Source: VRUE01 sp036276735
GTDB lineage: Bacteria; Actinomycetota; Thermoleophilia; Solirubrobacterales; 70-9
DNA length: 23,379 nucleotides
NCBI GenBank assembly: GCA_036276735.1
Contig: DASUOH010000030.1
Coordinates: 1-23,379, forward strand
Reading direction: 5' to 3'
Positions 15,174 through 21,470 of the stretch are shown in pieces. The translations under genes and the position numbers were made by a program. Position 1 is the first letter of the stretch, and every line of letters begins with the position of its first letter. A model generated the notes under the pieces. That model made no database searches, was not told the origin of the DNA, and saw only the letters and a list, made by a program, of their open reading frames with translations.

Positions 15174-15605
15174 GTGCGCCACCTCCGTTCTCCAGCGCTC
15201 GTGATCCACGACCCCGTCCGCGAGTTCATCCGCGCCTTCAACGAGCGGGATCTAGATGCGTTCGTTGAAGTCTTGGATACGGAGGTCGAATTGCACTCGA
15301 TGAAGGGCCTGCGGAAGGGCCGCGACGCGGCGCGGCTTTGGGCGACGCGGGCACCGGGCGGCGTGCAGCAGACGGTCGAGCTGGAGGAGCTCTACGAGGA
15401 CGGGACCGAGAGCGGCGCCGGGACGGCGGTGGCGCTGATCCGTCGCCGCTGGCACTGGGACGAGGACGGCGAGGAGGCCGGCGAGGACGAGATGGCCTGG
15501 CTCTTCGAGCTGCGCGACCACAGAGTGCGCAGCTGGCGCCCCTTCGAGGATCGCCGCGAGGCGCTGCACGCCGGCGGCTTCGACCACGGGACCGCTTTGG
15601 ACTAA
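15174..15605 (+). CDS. NTF2/SnoaL-like small protein
   Basis: The 143-residue protein fits the SnoaL/NTF2-like cone fold: IHDPVREFIRAFNERDLDAFVEVLDTEVELHSM at the start is the usual first helices and strand. A glycine-rich GLRKGRDAARLWATR, central strands VALIRRRWHW and a final ELRDHRVRSWRPFEDRREAL follow. Such proteins bind or isomerise small molecules, but the function here is unknown. GTG at 15174 is the first start after the repeat. An in-frame GTG at 15201 gives a protein that begins right at the homologous region (MIHDPVREF) and is equally likely. Neither has a Shine-Dalgarno sequence. A perfect hairpin follows the stop. The gene splits the usual secA-prfB neighbourhood. Confidence 0.7.
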   Translation: MRHLRSPALVIHDPVREFIRAFNERDLDAFVEVLDTEVELHSMKGLRKGRDAARLWATRAPGGVQQTVELEELYEDGTESGAGTAVALIRRRWHWDEDGEEAGEDEMAWLFELRDHRVRSWRPFEDRREALHAGGFDHGTALD

Positions 15606-15616
15606 CTGTTTGCGGT

Positions 15617-15663
15617 TTCCGGTGCGAGTTATCCATCGAGGGGAGGGATAACTCGCACCGGAA
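15617..15663. terminator. 18-bp perfect hairpin after the SnoaL-like gene
   Basis: TTCCGGTGCGAGTTATCC (15617-15634) and its exact reverse complement (15646-15663) flank an 11-nt loop. It begins 11 nt after the stop and has no T-run. It is very stable and probably a terminator, lying 32 nt before the prfB start. Confidence 0.65.
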
Positions 15664-15682
15664 GGGTGCTGTGCATGTTGGG

Positions 15683-15688
15683 TAAGGT
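15683..15688 (+). promoter_or_regulatory. -10-like box ahead of prfB
   Basis: TAAGGT ends 6 nt before the prfB ATG, the same spacing as TACCCT before secA. The AAGG in it could also act as a weak Shine-Dalgarno sequence, so the two readings compete. No clear -35 is seen. Confidence 0.3.
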
Positions 15689-15694
15689 GCGGCC

Positions 15695-16814
15695 ATGGCC
15701 GAGGCCGCCTCAACCGAATCGGTTCCGGCGCGGCTCGCCAAGATCCGCGACCAGTTGAAGCTGCTCGCGGACTACCTTTGACCCCGCTTCGCTGCGCGAG
15801 CAGGCCGAGCGGCTTGAGAACCAGATGGGAGCGCCCGGGTTCTGGGACGACCAGGAGACGGCGGCGCGCACGTCAGCGGCCCACTCCCGCGCCCAGCGCC
15901 GGCTAGAGACCTTCGAGGGGCTCGAGCGCGACGTCGCCGACCTCGACGAGCTGGCCGAGATGGCGGCCGAGGACGAGGAGATGGCGAGCGAGCTGGACAC
16001 CCAGCTGCGCTCGGTGGAGGGGCGCCTCGCCGAGCTCGAAGAGGCGCGCCTGTTCAGCGGCGAGTACGACGCTGGCGACGCGGTCGTCTCCGTCCACGCC
16101 GGCGCAGGGGGGACCGACTCCCAGGACTGGGCGGAGATCCTGCTGCGGATGTACCTGCGCTGGGCTGAGCGGCGCGGCTTCGGGGTCGAGATGGTCGAGG
16201 CCTCGCCGGGTGAGGAGGCCGGACTCAAGTCGGCGACCTTCATCGCCCGCGGCGAGAACGCCTACGGGCTCTTCGCCGCCGAGCGCGGCGTGCACCGGCT
16301 GGTGCGCATATCCCCCTTCGACTCCTCCGCCCGCCGGCACACGAGCTTCGCCCAGGTCGACGTCGGGCCGGTCGTCGACGAAGGAGTAGAGGTCGAGATA
16401 GACGACGCCGACCTGCGGGTCGACACCTATCGCGCCTCGGGGGCGGGCGGCCAGCACGTCAACAAGACCGACTCGGCGGTCCGGATAACGCACATGCCGA
16501 CCGGAGTCGTAGTGCAGTGCCAGAACGAGCGCTCGCAGACCCAGAACAAGGCGGTGGCGATGCAGCTGCTGCGCTCCAAGCTGATCGAGTTGGAGGAGCG
16601 CAAACGCTCCGAAACGCTTGCCAAGGAGCGCGGCGAGGTGAAGGAAGTCGCCTGGGGGTCGCAGATCCGCAGCTATTTCCTGCACCCCGACCAGCGCGTC
16701 AAGGATCACCGCACCGGCCACGAGGCGGGCGACGCGCAGCGGGTGCTCGACGGCGACATCGACGACTTCGTCCGCGATTACCTGAACAAGACGGCAGCGG
16801 CGACGGCAAGCTAG
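15695..16814 (+). CDS. prfB: Peptide chain release factor 2, with programmed +1 frameshift
   Basis: RF2 reads UGA/UAA stop codons. Frame 0 runs from ATG 15695 for 28 codons to CTT TGA (15776-15781). Shifting +1 skips T15779 and continues GAC CCC GCT, which gives LADYL-DPASLREQAERLENQMGAPGFWDD, the normal RF2 N-terminus. The product is 372 residues, the family length. SPF (206-208), the stop-codon anticodon-like tripeptide of RF2, and GGQ (251-253) in GAGGQHVNK are both present, and the C-terminal DYLNKTAA is typical. Frameshifting at UGA makes RF2 control its own synthesis. The usual internal AGGGGG enhancer is not evident before the shift site. A frame opening at 15825 would give only the downstream part. 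Confidence 0.95.
15776..15782 (+). other. Programmed +1 frameshift site of prfB
   Basis: CTTTGAC is the canonical RF2 shift heptamer: the tRNA on CTT slips onto TTT and the UGA stop is bypassed. The codons before are GCG GAC TAC, without the AGGGGG-type Shine-Dalgarno sequence seen in enterobacteria, so efficiency may be lower or depend on other features. Confidence 0.93.
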
Positions 16815-16821
16815 GCGACCG

Positions 16822-17508
16822 GTGGATGCGCTGAGCTATCTGGAGCGCCCGGCGGACGAAGACCCCGACGGGCTCCTCGTCCTCCACCACGGGCGCGGCG
16901 CCGACGAGCGGGACCTGCTCGGGCTCGCCGACCTGCTCGACCCCGAGCGACGGCTGCGGATCGTGACGCCGCGCGCGCCCCTGCGCCTGCCCGGCTCGCC
17001 GGGCTACCACTGGTACCTGGTCCCGCGCGTCGGCTATCCCGACCTCGAGACCTTTCACGCCGCGCGCGAGGCGCTTGCAGACCTGCACGATCGGCTATGG
17101 GAGGAGACCGGCGTCGACCCCTCCCAGACTGTCCTCGGCGGCTTCTCGATGGGCGCCGTCATGAGTTATGCGATGGCACTCGGCGCCGATCGGCCGCCCG
17201 TCGCCGGGTTGATGGCGTTGAGCGGCTTCGTGCCGACCGTCGAGGACTGGGCGCCGCAGTTCGAGGATCGTCAGGGGACGCGGGCATTCGTCGCCCACGG
17301 CCGCCTCGACCCGGTGATCGAGGTTGGATTTGGGCACCGTGCTCGGGACCTGCTCGAAGGAGGCGGACTCGAGGTCGAGTACCACGAGTCCGAGTTGGGC
17401 CACCAGATCGATCCTGCGCACCTCGACGCGGCGGGGGCGTGGTTGGAGGAGACGGTTGGGAGGGTGCCGGGTACCCCTCCCGGCTCAACTTTTTCCGAAG
17501 ACAGTTAG
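16822..17508 (+). CDS. Phospholipase/carboxylesterase family alpha/beta hydrolase
   Basis: This 228-residue serine hydrolase is of the carboxylesterase/phospholipase type. An oxyanion loop precedes the core (LLVLHHGRGADERDLL), and GFSMG (107-111) holds the nucleophile Ser109. Asp163 in HGRLDPVIEV and His194 in ELGHQID complete the triad in the usual order. The protein is cytosolic, with no signal peptide. The substrate is unknown (acyl or carboxyl esters). GTG at 16822 starts 7 nt after the prfB stop, with AGGCGA upstream, so it is probably cotranscribed with prfB. The last 15 or so residues (RVPGTPPGSTFSEDS) are encoded by the arm of the inverted repeat at 17461-17571 and may not be part of the original fold. 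Confidence 0.85.
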   Translation: MDALSYLERPADEDPDGLLVLHHGRGADERDLLGLADLLDPERRLRIVTPRAPLRLPGSPGYHWYLVPRVGYPDLETFHAAREALADLHDRLWEETGVDPSQTVLGGFSMGAVMSYAMALGADRPPVAGLMALSGFVPTVEDWAPQFEDRQGTRAFVAHGRLDPVIEVGFGHRARDLLEGGGLEVEYHESELGHQIDPAHLDAAGAWLEETVGRVPGTPPGSTFSEDS

Positions 17509-17571
17509 CGGCTGCCCGTGGGCCTCAGCCCGGAAAAAGTACAAGCCGCCGAGAGGGGCACCCGACACCCT
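17461..17571. repeat. Long inverted repeat, copy 2 of a structured repeat family
   Basis: The left arm 17461-17497 and the right arm 17531-17571 pair: an outer 24-bp stem with three non-pairing positions and an inner 10-bp ACTTTTTCCG/CGGAAAAAGT stem. The three positions are C-A or A-C in plus-strand RNA but become G-U wobbles in minus-strand RNA. That suggests the functional molecule, if RNA, is read from the minus strand. The 52-bp core 17497-17548 matches copy 1. The left arm also contains GCCGGG/CCCGGC followed by ACTTTTT, a terminator-like unit. Confidence 0.75.
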
Positions 17572-18004
17572 CTGGATCGATCTCGATCCGCAGCGGGGAA
17601 CGGCCGTTGCCCCGCTTGTTCTTCAGCTTCGTGGAGACGCGCAAGACGCCGCTGAGCCGGAGGTGGCGCTTCAGCGAGCCGAGGTTGGTTGCGCCGTACC
17701 GGAGCTTGATCACGGCCTTGGTCGGTTCGCTGGTCGTGTAGTCGATCGTCAGCTTCAGCTTGTTGTTCTTGAGGATGGCGTGTGCCTTGGCGCTGCGCAG
17801 GACGCATGCGGCGGGATGGCTCCCTACGGCCTCAGCTTCTTCGGCTTCGACTTCGTCTTCGCAGAGCGGGTCGGCTTCGCATTCTTCGAGCGCTTCTTCG
17901 ACCCAGGCGCTTTTGTCAGCTTCTTCGGCTTCGTCCGCGCCTGAGGGGGGCGCGGCAAGGAGCAGAGCGAGCAGGGCCAACGGCACGAGAAGGAGGCGGC
18001 GCAT
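17525..18004 (-). CDS. Small exported protein of unknown function
   Basis: This 159-residue protein starts at ATG 18004 with an Arg-Arg start and a Leu/Ala-rich hydrophobic stretch (MRRLLLVPLALLALLLAAPP), a clear Sec signal peptide likely cleaved near residues 20-24. A strongly acidic segment (24-60, with Cys42 and Cys48) is followed by a basic, beta-rich domain (67-150) with HAILKNNKLKLTIDYTTSEPTKAVIKLRYG and RHLRLSGVLRVSTKLKN. It looks like an Ig-like extracellular domain, with Cys67 and Cys149 perhaps bonded. The frame is open upstream into the methyltransferase gene, but only ATG 18004 gives the signal peptide. The last residues (SRRLVLFPG) are encoded by the inverted-repeat arm. It is the third gene in the minus-strand set behind the sigma factor. 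Confidence 0.65.
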   Translation of the reverse strand: MRRLLLVPLALLALLLAAPPSGADEAEEADKSAWVEEALEECEADPLCEDEVEAEEAEAVGSHPAACVLRSAKAHAILKNNKLKLTIDYTTSEPTKAVIKLRYGATNLGSLKRHLRLSGVLRVSTKLKNKRGNGRSPLRIEIDPEGVGCPSRRLVLFPG

Positions 18005-18036
18005 CGCCCGTTCATCGGCCCGGAAGGGCGCTTCCT

Positions 18037-18591
18037 TTACTCCAGCACGCCCTCCATCCGCAGCAGCGCCTCCTTCATCGGCAGGCCGCCGCCGTAGCCG
18101 CCAAGGGCGCCGCCCGTGCGCAGCACGCGGTGGCACGGGACGACGATCGGCAGCGGGTTGGTGCCGCAGGCGGTGCCGGCTGCCCGGACCGCGCGCTCGT
18201 TGCCGGCGCTCGCCGCGATCTCCGTGTAGCTGCGGGTCTGCCCGTAGGGAATGCGAGCGATCGCGCGCTGGGCCTCCCGCCGGAAGCCTTGCGTGAGCCG
18301 CCAGTCGAGCGGCAGGTCGAAGTCGGTCCGCTTGCCCTCGAAGTAGAGGTCGAGCTCGCGCCGTACCTCGTCGAGCTGCTGCGGCGCCTCCAGCACCCGG
18401 GGCGAGACGCGCGTCGCCAAATCCTCCAGCAGCGCCTCCGTGTCCTGGTTGGGCAGGCCGATTCGCACCACCCCCTGCGGCGTGACCGCCAGCAGCAGCG
18501 GGCCGAACGGGGAGTCGGCGCTCGCGTAGGCGACGTCGAGCAGCCCCTCGGCGGCCGCCCGTTCGGTGAGGCGTTGCAGCTCGGACCTCAT
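18037..18591 (-). CDS. ogt: O6-methylguanine-DNA methyltransferase
   Basis: This suicide repair enzyme moves the methyl group from O6-methylguanine (or O4-methylthymine) in DNA to its own cysteine. The 184-residue protein has an N-terminal domain, FGPLLLAVTPQGVVRIGL, then the DNA-binding part with GFRREAQRAIARIPYGQTRSYTEIA. NERAVRAAGTACGTNPLPIVVPCHRVLRTGGALGGYGGGL follows, with the acceptor Cys153 in VPCHR. The start ATG overlaps the sigma-factor stop (ATGA at 18588-18591), which shows translational coupling. An alkylation- or stress-inducible pair is plausible. No AdaA-type metal or HTH domain is fused here. Confidence 0.93.
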   Translation of the reverse strand: MRSELQRLTERAAAEGLLDVAYASADSPFGPLLLAVTPQGVVRIGLPNQDTEALLEDLATRVSPRVLEAPQQLDEVRRELDLYFEGKRTDFDLPLDWRLTQGFRREAQRAIARIPYGQTRSYTEIAASAGNERAVRAAGTACGTNPLPIVVPCHRVLRTGGALGGYGGGLPMKEALLRMEGVLE

Positions 18592-19055
18592 GCCAGCTCC
18601 TTTCGCAGTCGCTTGATTCCCTCGTGCAGGCTGCGCCGCGCCGCCTCCGGCGAGCAGCCGAGCGCGGCCCCGATCTCCGCGTGGGGCAGGTCGCAGGCGT
18701 AGCGCAGCGCGACGGCGGCGCGCTGCTTCGGCGGCAGGTCGCCGACCAGCTTCCAGAGGCCGTCATCGGGCAGAAGGTCCGTCGCCTCGGTGGCTCCCGG
18801 CTCGACCGCGGCGACCGGCACCGGTTGCTTCCCCTTGGCGCGATGGTGGTCGATCGCCTTGCGATGCGCGATCGTCAGCAGCCAGCCCCGCAGGTTCCCG
18901 GCGTCGTGCAGCTTCGGGTAAGCGCGTAGCGCGGCGAGGAAGGTCTCCTGGAAGCAGTCCTCAGCGTCGGTGCGGCCGACGGCGCCGCGCAGGACGGCCA
19001 TCACGTCGGCCGCGTGCTCGTCGAGCAGGATCTGAAAGGGGGGAAGGACGGTCAC
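18588..19055 (-). CDS. ECF-type RNA polymerase sigma factor
   Basis: This 155-residue ECF sigma-70 family protein has region 2 (about 8-75) with DVMAVLRGAVGRTDAEDCFQETFLAALRAYPKL and NLRGWLLTIAHRKAIDHHRAK. A loop rich in Pro/Val/Ala separates it from region 4 (about 105-155): LPPKQRAAVALRYACDLPHAEIGAALGCSPEAARRSLHEGIKRLRKEL, with a clear helix-turn-helix. GTG at 19055 gives the expected N-terminus (MTVLPPFQILLDEH). An open frame running back to 19379 has no homology and is rejected. TTTAAT lies 7 nt upstream of the GTG. No anti-sigma gene is adjacent. The stop overlaps the methyltransferase start, so this regulator probably controls DNA-repair expression. Confidence 0.88.
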   Translation of the reverse strand: MTVLPPFQILLDEHAADVMAVLRGAVGRTDAEDCFQETFLAALRAYPKLHDAGNLRGWLLTIAHRKAIDHHRAKGKQPVPVAAVEPGATEATDLLPDDGLWKLVGDLPPKQRAAVALRYACDLPHAEIGAALGCSPEAARRSLHEGIKRLRKELA

Positions 19056-19062
19056 TCGCTGG

Positions 19063-19068
19063 ATTAAA
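19063..19068 (-). promoter_or_regulatory. -10-like box of the sigma-factor gene
   Basis: TTTAAT on the minus strand ends 7 nt before the GTG at 19055, without a Shine-Dalgarno sequence. It again suggests leaderless transcription. No convincing -35 is seen, which could mean a non-standard sigma, possibly autoregulation. Confidence 0.35.
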
Positions 19069-19110
19069 CGCAGGTGGAGGGCAGAGCGTGAGAATCGGCC
19101 CAAGAACCCC

Positions 19111-19143
19111 CTACTTGAAAGTACATGCAATAATTGCAAGTAG
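19111..19143. promoter_or_regulatory. 33-bp dyad (ACTTGNAA half-sites) upstream of the AlbA_2 gene
   Basis: CTACTTGAAAGT (19111-19122) and AATTGCAAGTAG (19132-19143) are inverted half-sites matching at 10 of 12 positions around a 9-nt spacer. It ends 6 nt before the GTG at 19150. The left half-site also carries TTGAAA. The same half-site is repeated in direct orientation after the gene at 20563-20603. Probable operator, perhaps autoregulatory. Confidence 0.55.
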
Positions 19144-19149
19144 AGAAAA

Positions 19150-20559
19150 GTGGGAACACTAGCCGTCGACAGCGCCCTCAGCGCACCGAGTTTGGAAGTA
19201 GGCGCCCATCTGGCGTCTCTGCCCGAGGACCAGTGGTTCGAGCGCAAGTCGGGTCGGATAGCCCCCCGCGACCTGGCCAAGGCCTTGATCGGGTTCGCCA
19301 ACGCCGACGGCGGGACGCTCGTGGTCGGCTTGGACGATGGCGAGGTCGACGGGACCGGTGGCAATCCGGAAAGGCGCAATGCGCAGCTTCAGGCCAACGT
19401 CGATTTTTGCGTGCCGCCCGTTCCGGCAAAGCATCGCCTGATCCCGTGCATGGATCGTCGCGGGGAGCCAAACGAGCTAGTCGTCTTCCAAGTCGAGCCG
19501 AGCGAGTCGGTGCACGCCAACCAGAAGGACGAGGTGTTCCTGCGGGTCGGCGACGAGAACCGCAGGCTGAGTTTCGTGCAGCGGCAGGAGTTGCTCTTCG
19601 ACAAGGGCCAGGCGAGCTACGAGGCGAAGCCGTCCGGCGCCACGCTGGACCTCGTCGATCACTCTCTTCTAGACGACTACGCCCAGTGGGCGGGCGCCTC
19701 GGACCCGGTGCGGCTGCTGCACGCGCGGGGCCTCGCGAACGACGGCGAGCTGACGATCGCGGGCTGCCTGCTCTTCGCCGAGTCGCCACAGGCGTTCCTG
19801 CCGGAGGCGTTCATCAGGGTGCTCCGCTATCAGGGCCGCGAGAGGGGCACGGGGGCTCGGCAGCAGCTGATCGCCGACGTCAGGCTGGAGGGGCCGATCC
19901 CGAGCCAGCTGCGCCAGGCGAGGGAGCAGGTCGAGCGGCTTCAGCCGACCCGGAGAGCGCTTGGCGAGGGGGGAACCTTTGAGGACACTCCACTTGTGCC
20001 CGACGACGCCTGGCTCGAGGGCATCGTCAACGCCGCGGTCCACCGCTCCTACAGCATGGCCGGCGACCACATCAGGGTGGAGATCTTCGATGACCGCATC
20101 GAGATCTCCAGTCCGGGTCGCTTTCCCGGCCTGGTCGACCTCGACGATCCGCTAAAGACCATGCGCTTCGCGCGGAATCCCCGCATCGCCCGGGTCTGCG
20201 CCGATCTCAGCCTCGGCCAAGAGCTCGGCGAGGGGATCCGCCGGATGTTCGAGGAGATGCGACAGGCCGGTCTCACCGATCCGATCTATCGCCAGACGTC
20301 GGGCAGCGTCGAGCTTCAGCTGTTGGCCGAGCCGGTCGATCGGCGTCTCGACGCCCGCCTTCCCGGGCATTCGCGGGCGATCGTGAGGGCGCTGAGGTCG
20401 GCCGGGCGAATGAGCACGGGCGAAGTGACCGAGGCCTTGGGCATGTCACGGCCGATCGTCCAGAAGGAGTTGGGGGCCCTCAAAGAGGCCGGAATCGTCG
20501 AGTGGGTGGGAAAGTCCCCGAAGGACCCGCGCGCCTATTGGCAGTTGAAGACCCGGTAG
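19150..20559 (+). CDS. AlbA_2 / ATPase / winged-helix protein, putative transcriptional regulator
   Basis: The 469-residue protein has three parts. An AlbA_2 (Schlafen-type) domain lies at about 20-130, with QWFERKSG and GFANADGGTLVVGLDDGE (48-65), VFLRVGDENRRLS. A GHKL-like ATP-binding domain lies at about 270-370, with GIVNAAVHRSYSMAGDHIRVEIFDDRIEISSPGRFPG and LGQELGEGIRRMFEEM. The C-terminal winged helix (about 395-455) has RAIVRALRSAGRMSTGEVTEALGMSRPIVQKELGALKEAGIVEW. This architecture is usually annotated as a RecG-like helicase or regulator but lacks helicase motifs. GTG at 19150 is the only start giving a complete AlbA_2 domain; its ribosome site is weak. The DNA half-sites on both sides suggest that the protein may bind them. 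Ligand or nucleotide role unknown. Confidence 0.8.
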   Translation: MGTLAVDSALSAPSLEVGAHLASLPEDQWFERKSGRIAPRDLAKALIGFANADGGTLVVGLDDGEVDGTGGNPERRNAQLQANVDFCVPPVPAKHRLIPCMDRRGEPNELVVFQVEPSESVHANQKDEVFLRVGDENRRLSFVQRQELLFDKGQASYEAKPSGATLDLVDHSLLDDYAQWAGASDPVRLLHARGLANDGELTIAGCLLFAESPQAFLPEAFIRVLRYQGRERGTGARQQLIADVRLEGPIPSQLRQAREQVERLQPTRRALGEGGTFEDTPLVPDDAWLEGIVNAAVHRSYSMAGDHIRVEIFDDRIEISSPGRFPGLVDLDDPLKTMRFARNPRIARVCADLSLGQELGEGIRRMFEEMRQAGLTDPIYRQTSGSVELQLLAEPVDRRLDARLPGHSRAIVRALRSAGRMSTGEVTEALGMSRPIVQKELGALKEAGIVEWVGKSPKDPRAYWQLKTR

Positions 20560-20562
20560 CCC

Positions 20563-20603
20563 ACTTGCAACCTACTTGAAACTACTTGAAACAAGACTTG
20601 AAA
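20563..20603. promoter_or_regulatory. Array of four ACTTGNAA direct repeats upstream of nadC
   Basis: ACTTGCAA (20563-20570), ACTTGAAA (20574-20581), ACTTGAAA (20584-20591) and ACTTGAAA (20596-20603) are spaced 11, 10 and 12 bp, close to one helical turn, so all sites would face one side of the DNA. The last one contains TTGAAA, a plausible -35 of nadC. The half-site also occurs as an inverted pair before the AlbA_2 gene. Likely operator array. Confidence 0.6.
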
Positions 20604-20639
20604 AAGCCCTGCAAAACCCGACATTTACATGAATTAGAA

Positions 20640-21464
20640 GTGATTGTCGCCCGCGCCCTCGCCGAGGACGTCGGCGCGGGGGACGTGACCTCGGCGGCGA
20701 CCGTGCCGGATGGCGCTCGCGCCCGGGCCCGGATCGTTCAGAAGGCGCCCGGCGTGGTCTTCGGCCTCGACCTCGTTGCCGAGACGATGCGCCAGTGCGG
20801 GGCCGAGCTCGACAAGCTGATCGTCGAGGGCCAGTGGCGCGAGGACGTCCCCGTCGAGGTCGCGTTTGCGAGCGGCCCCGCCGCCGGCCTGCTCGCCGCC
20901 GAGCGGACCGCCCTCAACTTCCTCGGCCACCTCTCCGGCGTCGCGACGCTGACGGCGCGTTTCGTCGAGGCGGTTGCCGGGACCGGTGCCCGGATCCTCG
21001 ACACGCGCAAGACGACCCCGGGCCTCCGCCGGCTCGAGAAGGCGGCGGTCGCGGCCGGCGGCGGCGTCAACCACCGCATGGGCCTCTACGACGCGATCCT
21101 GATCAAGGAGAACCACATCGCCCTCGCCGGCGGCGTCGCCAAAGCCGTTCACGCGGCTCGCCGCGCTCGGCCTGACCTGGCGGTCGAGGTGGAGTGCCGC
21201 GATCTCGAAGAGGTTGCCTACGCGCTCGGTACCGGCGCCGATCGGCTGCTGCTCGACAACATGGACGTCGAGACCCTGCGCAGGGCGGTCGAGCTGCGCG
21301 ACGCGGAAGGCGGCGACCCGATGCCGTCGCTGGAGGCCTCCGGCGGCGTCGATCTGACGACGGTTCGCGTGATCGCCGAGACGGGCGTCGACTTCATCTC
21401 GGTCGGCGCGATAACCCACTCCGCGCCGACGCTCGACTTCAGCATGCTGGTGGAGCCGGCCTGA
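20640..21464 (+). CDS. nadC: Quinolinate phosphoribosyltransferase (nicotinate-nucleotide pyrophosphorylase)
   Basis: It converts quinolinate and PRPP to nicotinate mononucleotide, CO2 and pyrophosphate, in de novo NAD synthesis. From GTG at 20640 the protein has 274 residues, the normal size. Key motifs are EDVGAGDVTSAA, ERTALNFLGHLSGVAT, ARILDTRKTTPGLRRLEKAAV (quinolinate/PRPP site), GGGVNHRMGLYDAILIKENHI, AVEVECRDLEEV, DRLLLDNM, LEASGGVDLTTVRVIAETGVDFISVGAITHS. The usual ATG/GTG starts upstream are absent. A TTG at 20586 would extend the protein through the ACTTGAAA array and is unlikely. TTACAT at 20625-20630 is a possible -10 and the leader would be very short. It is convergent with the glycosylase gene, 6 bp away. 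Confidence 0.95.
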   Translation: MIVARALAEDVGAGDVTSAATVPDGARARARIVQKAPGVVFGLDLVAETMRQCGAELDKLIVEGQWREDVPVEVAFASGPAAGLLAAERTALNFLGHLSGVATLTARFVEAVAGTGARILDTRKTTPGLRRLEKAAVAAGGGVNHRMGLYDAILIKENHIALAGGVAKAVHAARRARPDLAVEVECRDLEEVAYALGTGADRLLLDNMDVETLRRAVELRDAEGGDPMPSLEASGGVDLTTVRVIAETGVDFISVGAITHSAPTLDFSMLVEPA

Positions 21465-21470
21465 GGGCGG

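Noticed and set aside
18005..18766. N-terminal extension of the exported-protein frame through the methyltransferase gene
   Set aside because: The region upstream of 18004 is out of frame with the methyltransferase and has no motif. The signal peptide starts only at 18004.
19056..19379. N-terminal extension of the sigma-factor frame
   Set aside because: Runs opposite the AlbA_2 gene start and its operator dyad. Sigma region 2 begins right after GTG 19055.
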